This document shows positions 1 through 13,780 of a stretch of DNA of 64,000 bases, piece after piece. Under the pieces are notes generated by a model. That model had not been told where the DNA came from. It searched no databases and worked only from the letters and a program-made list of their open reading frames with translations. A program made the translations under genes and the position numbers. Origin of the DNA: Streptomyces luteolifulvus (GTDB lineage Bacteria; Actinomycetota; Actinomycetes; Streptomycetales; Streptomycetaceae); the NCBI RefSeq assembly GCF_008806595.1, contig NZ_VZRB01000004.1, positions 62,001 to 126,000 on the forward strand, written 5' to 3'. The first letter of the stretch is position 1, and each line of letters starts with the position of its first letter.

Positions 1-864
1 CTCACCGCGCTCGCCGGGTGCGGCGAGTGGGACGCCGTCGTCGACACCTGGTCGGGCGCGCCCCGGGCAGTACAGGACGCGGCGAGGCTGCTGCGAGGCC
101 GGGCGGGACGCCATGTGTATGTGTCGAGTTGTTCGGTGTACGCCTGGCCCCCGCCGGCCGGGTACACCGAGGACGCGCCGCCGGTCGAGGGCGCCGAGGC
201 CGGCGCGGAGCAGACCGACTACGCCCGGGACAAGCGCGGCGCCGAGCTGGCCGCGGCCGAGGCCTTCGGAGCGGACCGCACCCTGCTCGTCCGCGCGGGG
301 CTGATCATCGGCCCGTACGAGAACATCGGAAGGCTGCCCTGGTGGCTGAACCGGATCGCGCGCGGCGGACCGGTCCTGGCCCCCGGGCCGCGGGACCTGC
401 CGATCCAGTACGTCGACGTCCGCGATCTCGCCGAGTGGATCCTCGGCGCGGTGGAGCAGGGGCTGAGCGGGCCGTACAACCTCGTCGGCCCGCGGGGACA
501 CGCCACCATGGGCACGCTGCTGGACGCATGCGCCGACGTCACCGGCGGGTCGGCCGAGCTGCGGTGGACCGACCCCGGGGTGATCCTCGGTGCGGGCATC
601 GAGCCGTGGGCCCAGCTGCCGGTGTGGGTGCCCCCGGGGAGCGAGGAGCATGCGGCGCTGCACGGCGCGGACGTCTCCCGCGCAGTCGCCGCCGGTCTGC
701 GCTGCCGCCCCGTCACCGAGACCGTGGCCGACACCTGGAACTGGCTGCAAGGCATCGGCAACGTCGCACCGCAGCGCCCGGACCGGCCGGCAGTGGGCCT
801 GGACCCGGAGCTGGAGGCGAAGGTGCTCGCGACCGGCGGGGGCGTATCTGGCACCACCCCCTGA
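1..864 (+). CDS. NAD-dependent epimerase/dehydratase family reductase (5' end outside window)
   Basis: The frame is open from the first base, so the start codon and the Rossmann glycine motif lie upstream of the window. The visible 287 residues show the extended-SDR pattern: a YVSSCSVY strand with the catalytic Ser region, a YxxxK active site (TDYARDK), then RAGLIIGPYE and a YVDVRDLAEW segment typical of epimerase C-terminal halves. It is probably a cytoplasmic NAD(P)-dependent sugar-nucleotide or keto reductase, but the substrate cannot be read from sequence. An internal ATG at about 115 is not the start, because conserved sequence precedes it. The next gene is 233 bp downstream on the same strand. 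Confidence 0.8.
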   Translation, partial: LTALAGCGEWDAVVDTWSGAPRAVQDAARLLRGRAGRHVYVSSCSVYAWPPPAGYTEDAPPVEGAEAGAEQTDYARDKRGAELAAAEAFGADRTLLVRAGLIIGPYENIGRLPWWLNRIARGGPVLAPGPRDLPIQYVDVRDLAEWILGAVEQGLSGPYNLVGPRGHATMGTLLDACADVTGGSAELRWTDPGVILGAGIEPWAQLPVWVPPGSEEHAALHGADVSRAVAAGLRCRPVTETVADTWNWLQGIGNVAPQRPDRPAVGLDPELEAKVLATGGGVSGTTP

Positions 865-1097
865 CCAGGGGGGTCCCGCTCCCGTGACCCTCCCACGCGT
901 CCCGGCCGGACCGACGCCATGACGCCGAACCGCGATTTCCGTAACCTGTGCGGGAGTTGGGGCCGAATTGTCTCGCGAATCTCTCACCAATTCCTGAGCC
1001 GGCTGAACACCCGTGGGACGGCCTCCGTATGAATGGGAGCCGCTTCACTCCTGTCGGGCGCCTCGATGCTGCCCCGCAAGGAAGTCAGAGGAGTTCC

Positions 1098-2642
1098 ATG
1101 GGACGCAACACACGCAAACGCCGTACGCCAATGGCCACCAAAGCCATCGCCGCATCGGCGGCCCTAGCGCTCGGTGGGGGCGGGCTGATCTGGGCAAACT
1201 TCTACGCTTCGGCGCACGAGTCGAACGACTCGGCGTGGAACCAGACCAAGGCCGCGGACGCGCAGGTCGCCACCATCTCCTGCCCGGACGTGGGCCAGAA
1301 GCTGACGAGCGTGCCCCGCGGGGCACGCTCCGGCGTCTACACGGAGCTGGCGAACCTCGACAAGCAGATCACCGAGGCCTACACCCGTCTCGCCTCCACG
1401 CGCCAGGCCCAGGCGAACGACGCGAACTTCGTGCAGAACGCGATCGTCAGCCCGCTGAAGGACAAGCGGACCGCGACGCTCGACCGCATCAGGATCAGCA
1501 TCCAGCGGGCGGGCGGCTCGGTCTCCAACTCGCTGAGCCAGCTCGCGGCCTGCACGACGCAGACCGCAACCCCGCAGACCAACGCCGGTGAGGCCGACGG
1601 CCAGCAGCAGGACGGCGGCCAGGACGACGGCCAGCAGCAGGACGACGGCCAGCAGCAGGACGGCGGCCAGGACGGCGGCCAGCAGCAGGGCAACGGCGGC
1701 CAGGCCGGCAACGGCCCGGTGGCGGCGGACTTCGTCGACATCACCCAGGTCCAGGGCAATGCCCAGCTGGGCGTGGGCGCGAACGGGCTCAAGGCGAACG
1801 GCAACAGCGGTTCGCGGGGCAGCTTCACCACGAGGTGCGGCACCAACGGGAACGACAACCACAACACGGACAACGTGATCGTCGCCCCCGGTGTCACCAA
1901 CGGCGCGCACCACCTGCACGACTACGTCGGCAACCAGAACAACGACGCGTTCGCGAGCGACCAGGAGCTGGCCGGTGCCGGCACCAGCTGCCAGAACCAG
2001 GGCGACAAGTCGTCGTACTTCTGGCCGGTGCTCCGTCTGCAGGACGGTTCGCAGGACTTCGACCAGAACAACGACGGCGGTGGCAAGGAGGGCAACGTCG
2101 GCAAGATCCTCCAGCCGGCCCAGGCGCAGCTGAAGTTCGTCGGCAACAAGACGGGCAATGTCGTCGCGATGCCGACGGCCCTGCGCATCATCACCGGTGA
2201 CGCCAAGTCCTTCGTCAACGGCCTCGGCAACGCCAACGTGAACTGGAGCTGCACCGGGTTCGAGAACAAGGTGCAGCTGGAGGACAAGTACCCGATCTGC
2301 CCCGAGGGCAGCCAGGTGGTCCGGACGACCAACTTCCAGAGCTGCTGGGACGGCCAGAACATCGACAGCGCCAACCACCGCACGCACGTGGCGTTCGTCC
2401 AGGCCGACGGCACCTGCGCCAACGGCTTCCAGGCGATCCCCCAGCTCCAGGTCCGCCTGGTCTACGACGTCCCGGCCCCGCAGATCGAGAACGGCCAGGT
2501 GGTGAACCCGTTCGCGGTGGACACCTTCCCGGAGCAGCTGCACAAGCCGGTCACCGACCACAACGATTTCATCAACTTCTTCTCCCAGAACCTGATGAAC
2601 AAGATGGTCGACTGCATCAACACCGGCAGGCGCTGCGCCTGA
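1098..2642 (+). CDS. Secreted DUF1996-domain protein with Gln/Asp/Gly repeat linker
   Basis: This is a 514-aa protein. The ATG at 1098 is chosen over the upstream GTG at 948 because an AGAGGAG site lies just before it and it begins a normal signal sequence (basic MGRNTRKRR, then a hydrophobic Ala/Leu/Gly stretch to about residue 35). An N-terminal region of about 130 residues with two Cys is followed by a low-complexity [13 protein letters not shown] linker (about residues 166-200). The C-terminal 290 residues match DUF1996: His-rich HxHxxVGN-like start ([16 protein letters not shown]), [13 protein letters not shown] and a Cys-rich end. DUF1996 proteins are secreted and of unknown function; fungal and actinobacterial relatives are thought to act on the cell surface or polysaccharide. 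A perfect hairpin terminator follows the stop codon. Confidence 0.85.
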   Translation: MGRNTRKRRTPMATKAIAASAALALGGGGLIWANFYASAHESNDSAWNQTKAADAQVATISCPDVGQKLTSVPRGARSGVYTELANLDKQITEAYTRLASTRQAQANDANFVQNAIVSPLKDKRTATLDRIRISIQRAGGSVSNSLSQLAACTTQTATPQTNAGEADGQQQDGGQDDGQQQDDGQQQDGGQDGGQQQGNGGQAGNGPVAADFVDITQVQGNAQLGVGANGLKANGNSGSRGSFTTRCGTNGNDNHNTDNVIVAPGVTNGAHHLHDYVGNQNNDAFASDQELAGAGTSCQNQGDKSSYFWPVLRLQDGSQDFDQNNDGGGKEGNVGKILQPAQAQLKFVGNKTGNVVAMPTALRIITGDAKSFVNGLGNANVNWSCTGFENKVQLEDKYPICPEGSQVVRTTNFQSCWDGQNIDSANHRTHVAFVQADGTCANGFQAIPQLQVRLVYDVPAPQIENGQVVNPFAVDTFPEQLHKPVTDHNDFINFFSQNLMNKMVDCINTGRRCA

Positions 2643-2649
2643 CCCACTG

Positions 2650-2688
2650 AGAAAGCCGGCGGTGAGGATTCCTCACCGCCGGCTTTCT
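2650..2688. terminator. Bidirectional rho-independent-like terminator
   Basis: A perfect 18-bp stem (2650-2667 with 2671-2688) and a 3-nt loop. The stem ends in AGAAA/TTTCT, giving a short T-rich tail in both directions. It lies between the convergent DUF1996 gene (stop 2642) and the lipoprotein gene (stop 2705) and can serve both. Confidence 0.85.
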
Positions 2689-2704
2689 TCTGTGCCGGGC
2701 CCGC

Positions 2705-3142
2705 TCAGTGACCGGAGTGCGAAGCGCCCCCGGAGGACCCGGAGGACTCGTGCGCGGAGTGGTCCGTGCCCTCCTCGATGTCGCCGCCGAGCGTGTCCCG
2801 CAGTGCCACCACCGTCTTGCTCTCCCCCACGGCCACCCACTTGCGGCCGACCAGGTAGTGACCGCCGTAGTCCTTGGCGCCGTTGATCCACTCGCGCTGG
2901 CCGCGGTCGGTGGCGAAGGTCGCGAGGATGAACTTGCCGTCGGAGTTCTTGCACACGGCCTGGCGGATCTCGTCGGCGTCCGTCTGCATGTCCGGCGTGC
3001 ACTTCACCTCGGCGGCCAGGTGCTCCAGGCTGCCGGTGGCCGCCTCCGGCACCGCCTTCGTGTCCGAGTCGGAGCCACAGCCCGCCAGCACCAGCACCAG
3101 CGTGGCGCCGCTCAGCGCGAGCATCGGTCGGGTCACCTTCAT
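2705..3142 (-). CDS. Small secreted lipoprotein
   Basis: This 145-aa protein starts at an ATG (3142) with a GGAGGACAG ribosome site directly upstream. It has a short type II signal peptide with lipobox LVLAGC, so Cys is the predicted lipidated residue (about residue 22). The mature part has two further Cys (KCTPD and VCKNSD), a WINGAKDYGGHYLVGRKW core and a His/Ser/Gly-rich tail. I do not recognise a family with a known function; similar short lipoproteins are common in Streptomyces and are anchored to the outer face of the membrane. It converges on the DUF1996 gene and shares its terminator. Confidence 0.75.
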   Translation of the reverse strand: MKVTRPMLALSGATLVLVLAGCGSDSDTKAVPEAATGSLEHLAAEVKCTPDMQTDADEIRQAVCKNSDGKFILATFATDRGQREWINGAKDYGGHYLVGRKWVAVGESKTVVALRDTLGGDIEEGTDHSAHESSGSSGGASHSGH

Positions 3143-3360
3143 CTGTCCTCCCTGCGAGAGCCTCGTCCTGGATACGGCTCCCGCGCACGGAGCACTCAAC
3201 ATACCGCTGCGGACCGGGCACACCCGTGCGACGGTGTGCCGGTGAACCAGGACGGGGAGGACCGCGTGGCCGCCGCCTGGTTCAGCTCGTTGTCTGTCGA
3301 TCCGGGGACCAACTCTCCGCAGCCAGGTGACCATCCAACGATTCGCTCGTTCTGCTGAAC

Positions 3361-5283
3361 GTGCAGTCACAGGATGTCGCCCCGCGCCGCCCCGCCCACG
3401 CCGCCTCCGACCCCGTCGTCGATGTGGCGCAGGCCGAGGCCGCGCTCGTCGAGCACTACCCACGGCTGGTCCGCCTCGCCTACCTGGTGCTGCCGCCGGG
3501 CCCGGGCCGGGGCCGGCGCGTGCTGACCGCGCATGCCCTGGCCCAGCGCGCCCTGCCCCGGGGCAAGGCCGCGTCGCCGGTGATCCCGGCACAGACGACG
3601 GGCCGTGACGGCGATCCGGGCTACGCCTATGTCCGCCTCCAGGTGGTGCGTACGGCGCTGGAAGCGGGCCTGCCGCTCAGGCGCAGGGCGTGGCCCAAGC
3701 GGTCCCAGCTGCCGCCGCTGCTGCCCCAGGTGTGGGGTCTGCGGCTGTTCCCGCGTTCGGGCGGCGCCGACGAACTCGCTCTGGACCAGCGGTTGTCCGC
3801 GCTGTCCGGCCCGGCGCGCGCCGCGTATGTGCTGCGCGGCCTGGAGAAACTCCCGGACGGCGCCGTACGCAAGGTCCTGACCGAGGCCGGTGTCACGGAC
3901 CCGGACGCCGCGCTGCGCGAGGCGGACCGGGTCGAGGCCCGGTACGCGCTGCTCGGCTCCCCCGAGTTCGACCCGTGTTCGCTGCAGGCCCGGCCCACCG
4001 ATCTGATGCGGCGCAGACAGCACACCAAGGCCGCACTCACCGCCGCGGCGGCCGTCGTCGTGTGCGGGGCGCTGCTCGGCCTGCCCGGCGGCGGCCTGGG
4101 CCCGGACGGCGCTGCCGCGCCCTCGTCCGCGCAGAACCCGGCGGCCCAGGCCGCCCTCGACCCCGGCCGGCTGACCAAGGCCGCCCCCACCGCGTGGAAG
4201 TCCGCCACGCGCACCGGCTTCTCCGTGTGGCCCGCCCGCGGGGAACTCACCGGCGACAAGGCCCTGCTGCGCCGCGCCCTCGCCGTCTGGGCCCGCCCCG
4301 GGGAGACCGTCCGGATCTCGGCGACCCCCGGCACCCCGTCCGGCGGCCCGGCCGGCCCGCCCCAGCTTCTGTACGCCGGGCCCGTCGACGGCGCGCGCGT
4401 GGTGATCTTCTACGACGGTCTGCGCATCGCCCGTTACGCCGAGCCGCAGGGCGGCGCGCAGGGCGCGGCGCTCGACTTCGCGCGGGTCGACTCGGCCACC
4501 GGGGCCGAGGCGGCGGCCGTGGTCCTGGGCCGGGCGGACGGCAATGTGCGCTATCTGACGGCGCCCTGGGTGAAGAAGGCCGCCGAGCGGGACCTGCTGA
4601 AGCCGGGCGCGGGGGCGATGGATCTCGACCTCACCGGTGGCACCACCGCACCGCTGGCCGGGCCCGGTCGGCAGAGCGGCGCCTGCACGTCGTGGAACGT
4701 GCTCCAGCTGACGGACGACTCGGGCACGCATCTGCTGACCGACCTCGGTGAGCTGGTCCCCGCCCACCTCACCGAGGGGCGGCCCGGCTCACCCGGCGAG
4801 GCGTCCGGTGCCGGGGCGCTGCACACCTGGTCGCCGTTCGCCTGCTCGCTGGCCTCGGTGCGCTCGGCGGGCGTGCGCAGCGTCAACGCGTGGGCGTACG
4901 CCGAGCAGCCGCTGCCCGACGCGAGCGGATCGGCGGACTGGGTGTGCACCCGGGCCGAGACCTGGAGGGGCGGCGGGACCCGGGTGCTGGCCCAGTTCCA
5001 CACGCCGGACGGGGAGTACGGCGCGGTGGCCGCGCAGGCCGAGGACACTCCGGCGTGCGGTCCGCGGGAACCGCAGGTGCTCGCGGGAGTGCTGTGGAAG
5101 TCGCAGGCGGGGTCCTGGTATCTGCTCGGGGCGGGCGGCGGGGAGCTGTCGTCGATCAGCGCCACTGGTCGGGTGCAAGGCAGCGCACAGGGCAACCTGC
5201 TGGCCGTACGGGCGAAGCAAGGGGTCCGGGCGGGGCTGAAGGGGACCCTGGAGGACGGGCGGACGATCAGCGGGCTGCGCTGA
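3361..5283 (+). CDS. Membrane protein with degenerate ECF-sigma-like cytoplasmic half
   Basis: This 640-aa protein starts at a GTG; I see no clear ribosome site, so the exact start is uncertain. Residues 20-70 (EHYPRLVRLAYLVL) resemble the start of sigma-70 region 2. Residues about 140-190 (ALSGPARAAYVLRGLEKLP then AGVTDPDAALREADRV) resemble region 4 of SigE-type ECF factors, but the usual helix-turn-helix residues are weak. A single membrane segment (about 225-245) follows an RRRQHTK stop-transfer, and about 390 residues would lie outside the cell, with several Cys. The layout suggests a membrane-tethered sigma-like or anti-sigma-like protein, or a secreted-domain protein that has captured a dead sigma module. 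This is inference from motif resemblance only. Confidence 0.65.
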   Translation: MQSQDVAPRRPAHAASDPVVDVAQAEAALVEHYPRLVRLAYLVLPPGPGRGRRVLTAHALAQRALPRGKAASPVIPAQTTGRDGDPGYAYVRLQVVRTALEAGLPLRRRAWPKRSQLPPLLPQVWGLRLFPRSGGADELALDQRLSALSGPARAAYVLRGLEKLPDGAVRKVLTEAGVTDPDAALREADRVEARYALLGSPEFDPCSLQARPTDLMRRRQHTKAALTAAAAVVVCGALLGLPGGGLGPDGAAAPSSAQNPAAQAALDPGRLTKAAPTAWKSATRTGFSVWPARGELTGDKALLRRALAVWARPGETVRISATPGTPSGGPAGPPQLLYAGPVDGARVVIFYDGLRIARYAEPQGGAQGAALDFARVDSATGAEAAAVVLGRADGNVRYLTAPWVKKAAERDLLKPGAGAMDLDLTGGTTAPLAGPGRQSGACTSWNVLQLTDDSGTHLLTDLGELVPAHLTEGRPGSPGEASGAGALHTWSPFACSLASVRSAGVRSVNAWAYAEQPLPDASGSADWVCTRAETWRGGGTRVLAQFHTPDGEYGAVAAQAEDTPACGPREPQVLAGVLWKSQAGSWYLLGAGGGELSSISATGRVQGSAQGNLLAVRAKQGVRAGLKGTLEDGRTISGLR

Positions 5284-5359
5284 CCGCGGGAGCCTGCCGA
5301 GTCGTACTCCGGTGAACGACCGTGTCCGGTCCGGTCCGTTCGCGGCCGAATCCGATCGG

Positions 5360-5371
5360 TAAAGTGTTCGT
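5360..5371 (+). promoter_or_regulatory. Probable -10 element for a leaderless tetR transcript
   Basis: TAAAGT at 5360-5365 ends 6 nt before the ATG of the TetR gene, and there is no ribosome site in between. This spacing is that of leaderless mRNAs, which are common in Streptomyces. Confidence 0.4.
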
Positions 5372-6061
5372 ATGACTACCGGGGTGCGCCGCAGAATGGG
5401 CGTCGACGAGCGACGCCAGCAGTTGATCGGCGTTGCCCTCGACCTGTTCAGCCGCCGCGCGCCCGACGAGGTCTCCATCGACGAGATAGCGTCGGCGGCC
5501 GGTATCTCACGCCCATTGGTCTACCACTACTTCCCCGGCAAACTCAGCCTCTACGAGGCGGCGTTGAAGCGTGCCTCGGAGGATCTGGCCAACCGGTTCG
5601 CGGAGCCGCACGAGGGTCCGCTGGGGGCGCGGCTGCTGCGGGTCATGCACCGGTTCTTCGACTTCGTCGACGAGCACGGGCCCGGTTTTTCGGCCCTGAT
5701 GCGCGGTGGACCGGCGGGGGGCTCCTCGACCACGAACGCGCTCGTGGACTCCGTACGCCAGGCCGCGTATGACCAGATCCTTTCGCATCTGCGCGTCGAG
5801 GACCCGCCCGCGCGACTGGAACTGGTCGTCCGCTCCTGGATCTCGCTCGCCGAGTCGACGGCGCTGATCTGGCTGGACGGCCGGCGCATCCCGCGCGCCG
5901 AGCTGGAGATCCAGCTCGTGCACGACTTCGCGGCGCTGACCGCGGTCAGCGCCGCCCACGACGAGGAGATGGGCGCGCTGCTGCGCCATATGCTCAGGGA
6001 CGAGCCGGCCGACGGACCGTTCGGCACCCTGATGAACAGACTCCTGGCGCTGGCGTTCTGA
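5372..6061 (+). CDS. TetR/AcrR family transcriptional regulator
   Basis: This 229-aa repressor-type protein has an N-terminal TetR DNA-binding domain at about residues 10-60 (RRQQLIGVALDLFSRR, then DEIASAAGISRPLVYHYFPGK, the helix-turn-helix). A C-terminal all-helical ligand-binding and dimerisation domain fills the rest, with the WISLAEST...WLDGRRI segment seen in many Streptomyces paralogues. The ligand and targets are not evident. It is transcribed alone: the 5' neighbour ends 88 bp upstream and the 3' neighbour is convergent. A -10-like TAAAGT six bases before the ATG suggests a leaderless message. Confidence 0.85.
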   Translation: MTTGVRRRMGVDERRQQLIGVALDLFSRRAPDEVSIDEIASAAGISRPLVYHYFPGKLSLYEAALKRASEDLANRFAEPHEGPLGARLLRVMHRFFDFVDEHGPGFSALMRGGPAGGSSTTNALVDSVRQAAYDQILSHLRVEDPPARLELVVRSWISLAESTALIWLDGRRIPRAELEIQLVHDFAALTAVSAAHDEEMGALLRHMLRDEPADGPFGTLMNRLLALAF

Positions 6062-6081
6062 AGACCCCCGGAGGAAAGTCC

Positions 6082-6444
6082 TCAGCCGTCGAACTTGCGG
6101 TACGACGGGTCGAGGTCGCGGACCTCGGCGGAGGCGTGCAGCGCCAGGCCCTCGGCGGGCTTCACGAACCGGCGCAGCAGTTCCAGCACCGCGTCCGTGA
6201 GGCGGGCCTTCGTCTCGTCGGTGCGCCCGGCCAGCAGGCCGAGGGTGACATGGACGATGGCGTGACCGTCCTCGTCCCGCCCCACGGTGGTGTCCTCGGT
6301 GGCCCGGAACTGCGTCTTGCACGCCTCGTACTTCGCGGCCGCGATCTCCACGACGGCGTCGTGCAGGGCGAGGACGAACCCACGCCGGTCGAAGCCGTCC
6401 GCGAGCGGCGCGGAGTAGTCGACGGTGATCTGCGGCATGGGCAC
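6082..6444 (-). CDS. 5-carboxymethyl-2-hydroxymuconate delta-isomerase (CHMI) family protein
   Basis: This is a 120-aa protein of the tautomerase superfamily. Members use the N-terminal Pro exposed after Met removal as a general base. Both possible starts, ATG 6444 (MPMPQI) and the internal ATG 6438 (MPQITVDYS), give Pro as residue 2, and the second fits the family alignment better. The body (YSAPLADGFDRRGFVLALHDAV, then FVKPAEGLALHASAEVRDLDP) matches CHMI proteins that isomerise aromatic catabolic intermediates. No other homoprotocatechuate genes are nearby, so the physiological substrate is open. Its stop is 20 bp from the convergent TetR gene. Confidence 0.75.
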   Translation of the reverse strand: MPMPQITVDYSAPLADGFDRRGFVLALHDAVVEIAAAKYEACKTQFRATEDTTVGRDEDGHAIVHVTLGLLAGRTDETKARLTDAVLELLRRFVKPAEGLALHASAEVRDLDPSYRKFDG

Positions 6445-6471
6445 TCCTGTTCTGGGCCGACAGGGCTCAGA

Positions 6472-8094
6472 CTAGTTCGTCCGTTGCAGTGCCAGCAGCG
6501 CGATGTCGTCCTCGCGGTCGTCGCCGAAGCAGGCCAGGAGGGTGTCGCACAGGGCGTCCAGGCCGGACAGCGCGCCGGCGGCGGCCGCGCGGAGGTGTTC
6601 CATCGACGCCGCGAGGTCCGTTCCCCGGGTCTCGATCAGGCCGTCCGTGACCATGAGGAGCCGGTCGGTGGGTTCGAGGACCAGCTCGGTGGGCGGCGGG
6701 TGGGGCAGGCCCAGGCCGAGCAGCGGGCCGTCGGCCTCGGCGTAGTCCGCGGTCTGGGTGTCCCGGATGACCAGCGGTGGTATGTGGCCCGCGTTGGCGA
6801 TGCGGGTGCGCCCGGTCGCGGGGTCGATCAGGGCGAGGCAGACGGTGGCGGTGACATCGGGGTGATAGCGCTGGAGCATCCGGTCGAGGCGTCCGGCGAG
6901 CACGGAAGGGTCGCTCTCGTCGACGCCGTAGGCACGCAGCGCATGCCGGATCTCGACCATGACGGTCGCCGCCTCCAGCGAGTGGCCGACGACGTCGCCG
7001 ACCGCGGTGAGCACGCCGTCGCCGGTGCGCAGGGCAACGTAGAAGTCGCCGCCGATCTCGGTCTGCGAGGACGCGGGCACATAGCGGACCTCCACATCGA
7101 GGCCCGGCAGGTTGCGCAGCCGGTGCGGCTGGGGCAGAAAGCTGTGCTGGAGCGTGAGGGCCACATGCCGTTCGACCCGGTACATGAGCAGCGGCTCGGC
7201 GGCGAGCGCGGTGGCCTGGGCGAGCCGCACGACCAGGGCCTCCGCCTCGGGGTCGACCCGGCGCATCCCGCGGGTGGGTGTGGCCAGGCACACCGGGGCC
7301 TTGCCGTCCTGGGTGAGGACCAGCGCGAGGCGGGCGTCGTGCTGCACACCGGGCCGGAAGAACCCGGTGGGCCACAGCGGCGCGGGCACCGTGGTCAGGT
7401 GCACCCCGGCCTGCCCGCGGGTCAGCCGCCGCAGCAGGGCGGCCACGGAACGGTGGGCGCCGTCGTCCGGCAGTGCGAGTGAGGTGCGGTCCCGGGAGGT
7501 GCCACAGAACAGTTCGTCGTCCGGGCTGAGCACGAAGACGGTGGCGGGGCCGCCGGTGAGTCGCGCGGTGCCGTCGGCGGCGGCGTCGGCGAGTTCCTTG
7601 GGGGAGCGTGCCGCCTGGATGGCGACGATCGTCTCCGACAGCAGCGTCAGCCGCCGTAACACCGCCTGGTCGTCGGCCCGCAGCCGCGCGGCGCGTACCG
7701 CGGCCCGCACCACCGCCTGGATCTCCTCGGGTTCGGCGGGCACCGTCAGATACGCCTCGCCGCCCGCGTCCAGTCCGTGGCAGCGGTCGCCCGGGGCCAC
7801 GGCGGCGGCCGAGAAGTGGACGACGGGCAGGCCCGCCATGTGCGGCCGGGACTTGAGCCTGCGGCACAGTTCGAAGCCGCTCATGTCCGGCAGGTCCACG
7901 TCGACGAGGGCCACGTCGGGCAGGATGCCCTTGCGCAGCCGCACGTCGAGTTCGACGAGCGCCTCGCCGCCGGTGGCGACCGGCACGACCTGATGGCCGG
8001 CTCTGCGCAGCACGGTGCCCATGGCGTACCGGTTGGCCGCCCGGTCGTCCACGACCAGCACGGTCGTATCTGTCAGCTTGCCGTCGACGTCCAT
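6472..8094 (-). CDS. Receiver domain - PP2C (SpoIIE-type) serine phosphatase
   Basis: This 540-aa protein starts at ATG 8094 (AGGG seven bases upstream); a GTG at 8115 is the alternative. Residues 1-120 form a response-regulator receiver: TTVLVVDDR acidic pocket, VALVDVDLPDMSG with the phospho-acceptor Asp, and a Ser switch in VVHFSAA, but PAEP in place of the usual Lys-Pro. A GAF-like segment (about 150-290) follows. The C-terminal SpoIIE/PP2C domain (about 320-540) has EIGGDFY, GDVVGHSLEAA, NAGHIPPLV and VTDGLIETRG, the metal-binding Asp/Gly motifs. Such proteins dephosphorylate anti-anti-sigma partners. No partner is adjacent. The pullulanase gene lies upstream, separated by a strong terminator. 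Confidence 0.88.
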   Translation of the reverse strand: MDVDGKLTDTTVLVVDDRAANRYAMGTVLRRAGHQVVPVATGGEALVELDVRLRKGILPDVALVDVDLPDMSGFELCRRLKSRPHMAGLPVVHFSAAAVAPGDRCHGLDAGGEAYLTVPAEPEEIQAVVRAAVRAARLRADDQAVLRRLTLLSETIVAIQAARSPKELADAAADGTARLTGGPATVFVLSPDDELFCGTSRDRTSLALPDDGAHRSVAALLRRLTRGQAGVHLTTVPAPLWPTGFFRPGVQHDARLALVLTQDGKAPVCLATPTRGMRRVDPEAEALVVRLAQATALAAEPLLMYRVERHVALTLQHSFLPQPHRLRNLPGLDVEVRYVPASSQTEIGGDFYVALRTGDGVLTAVGDVVGHSLEAATVMVEIRHALRAYGVDESDPSVLAGRLDRMLQRYHPDVTATVCLALIDPATGRTRIANAGHIPPLVIRDTQTADYAEADGPLLGLGLPHPPPTELVLEPTDRLLMVTDGLIETRGTDLAASMEHLRAAAAGALSGLDALCDTLLACFGDDREDDIALLALQRTN

Positions 8095-8116
8095 CTTCCA
8101 GCCCTGGGACAACACC

Positions 8117-8151
8117 GGTGGGGCAGACCGGAGTTCATGGTCTGCCCCACC
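8117..8151 (-). terminator. Terminator of the amylase-pullulanase gene
   Basis: A perfect 13-bp stem (8117-8129 with 8139-8151) with a 9-nt loop lies 16 bp after the pullulanase stop codon and upstream of the phosphatase gene. It insulates the phosphatase gene from read-through. Confidence 0.75.
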
Positions 8152-8166
8152 AAGGTAATGCCCTTA

Positions 8167-13566
<5,400 letters not shown>

Positions 13567-13683
13567 AGGCGGGAACTCCTTGCGATTACGGCTCCATCGG
13601 GTCCGACCCCTGCGCCACGGCACGGCCTTGTCGGCTTCGTCGCCGGGCGTCCGCGTGACCGTATCGCCAACGAAAGGTTTACA

Positions 13684-13709
13684 GCAAGAGGGTTGAAACT
13701 GATAGCAAG
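13684..13709. promoter_or_regulatory. Putative MalR-type operator upstream of the pullulanase gene
   Basis: On the + strand, GCAAG (13684-13688), GGTTGAAA (13691-13698) and GCAAG (13705-13709) lie 118-143 bp upstream of the pullulanase GTG. The same arrangement occurs upstream of the alpha-amylase gene in the other orientation relative to transcription. TTGCAAG-like hexamers are the known core of Streptomyces MalR sites; binding here is inferred. Confidence 0.55.
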
Positions 13710-13742
13710 ATGTTTCAGCGTCAAACTTCGAGACGCCCCCGG

Positions 13743-13776
13743 GTGCGCGGCGACCGGAGCGCCGGTCACCGCGCAC
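13743..13776 (-). terminator. Terminator of the alpha-amylase gene
   Basis: A 15-bp stem with one mismatch (13743-13757 with 13762-13776) and a 4-nt loop begins 4 bases after the alpha-amylase stop codon. There is no T-run, as is usual in Streptomyces. Confidence 0.7.
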
Positions 13777-13780
13777 GGAC

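Noticed and set aside
1164..2561. A long Leu/Val/Arg-rich minus-strand frame in the DUF1996 gene
   Set aside because: No ribosome site or domain; mirrors the codon bias of the + gene, which has a signal peptide and family match.
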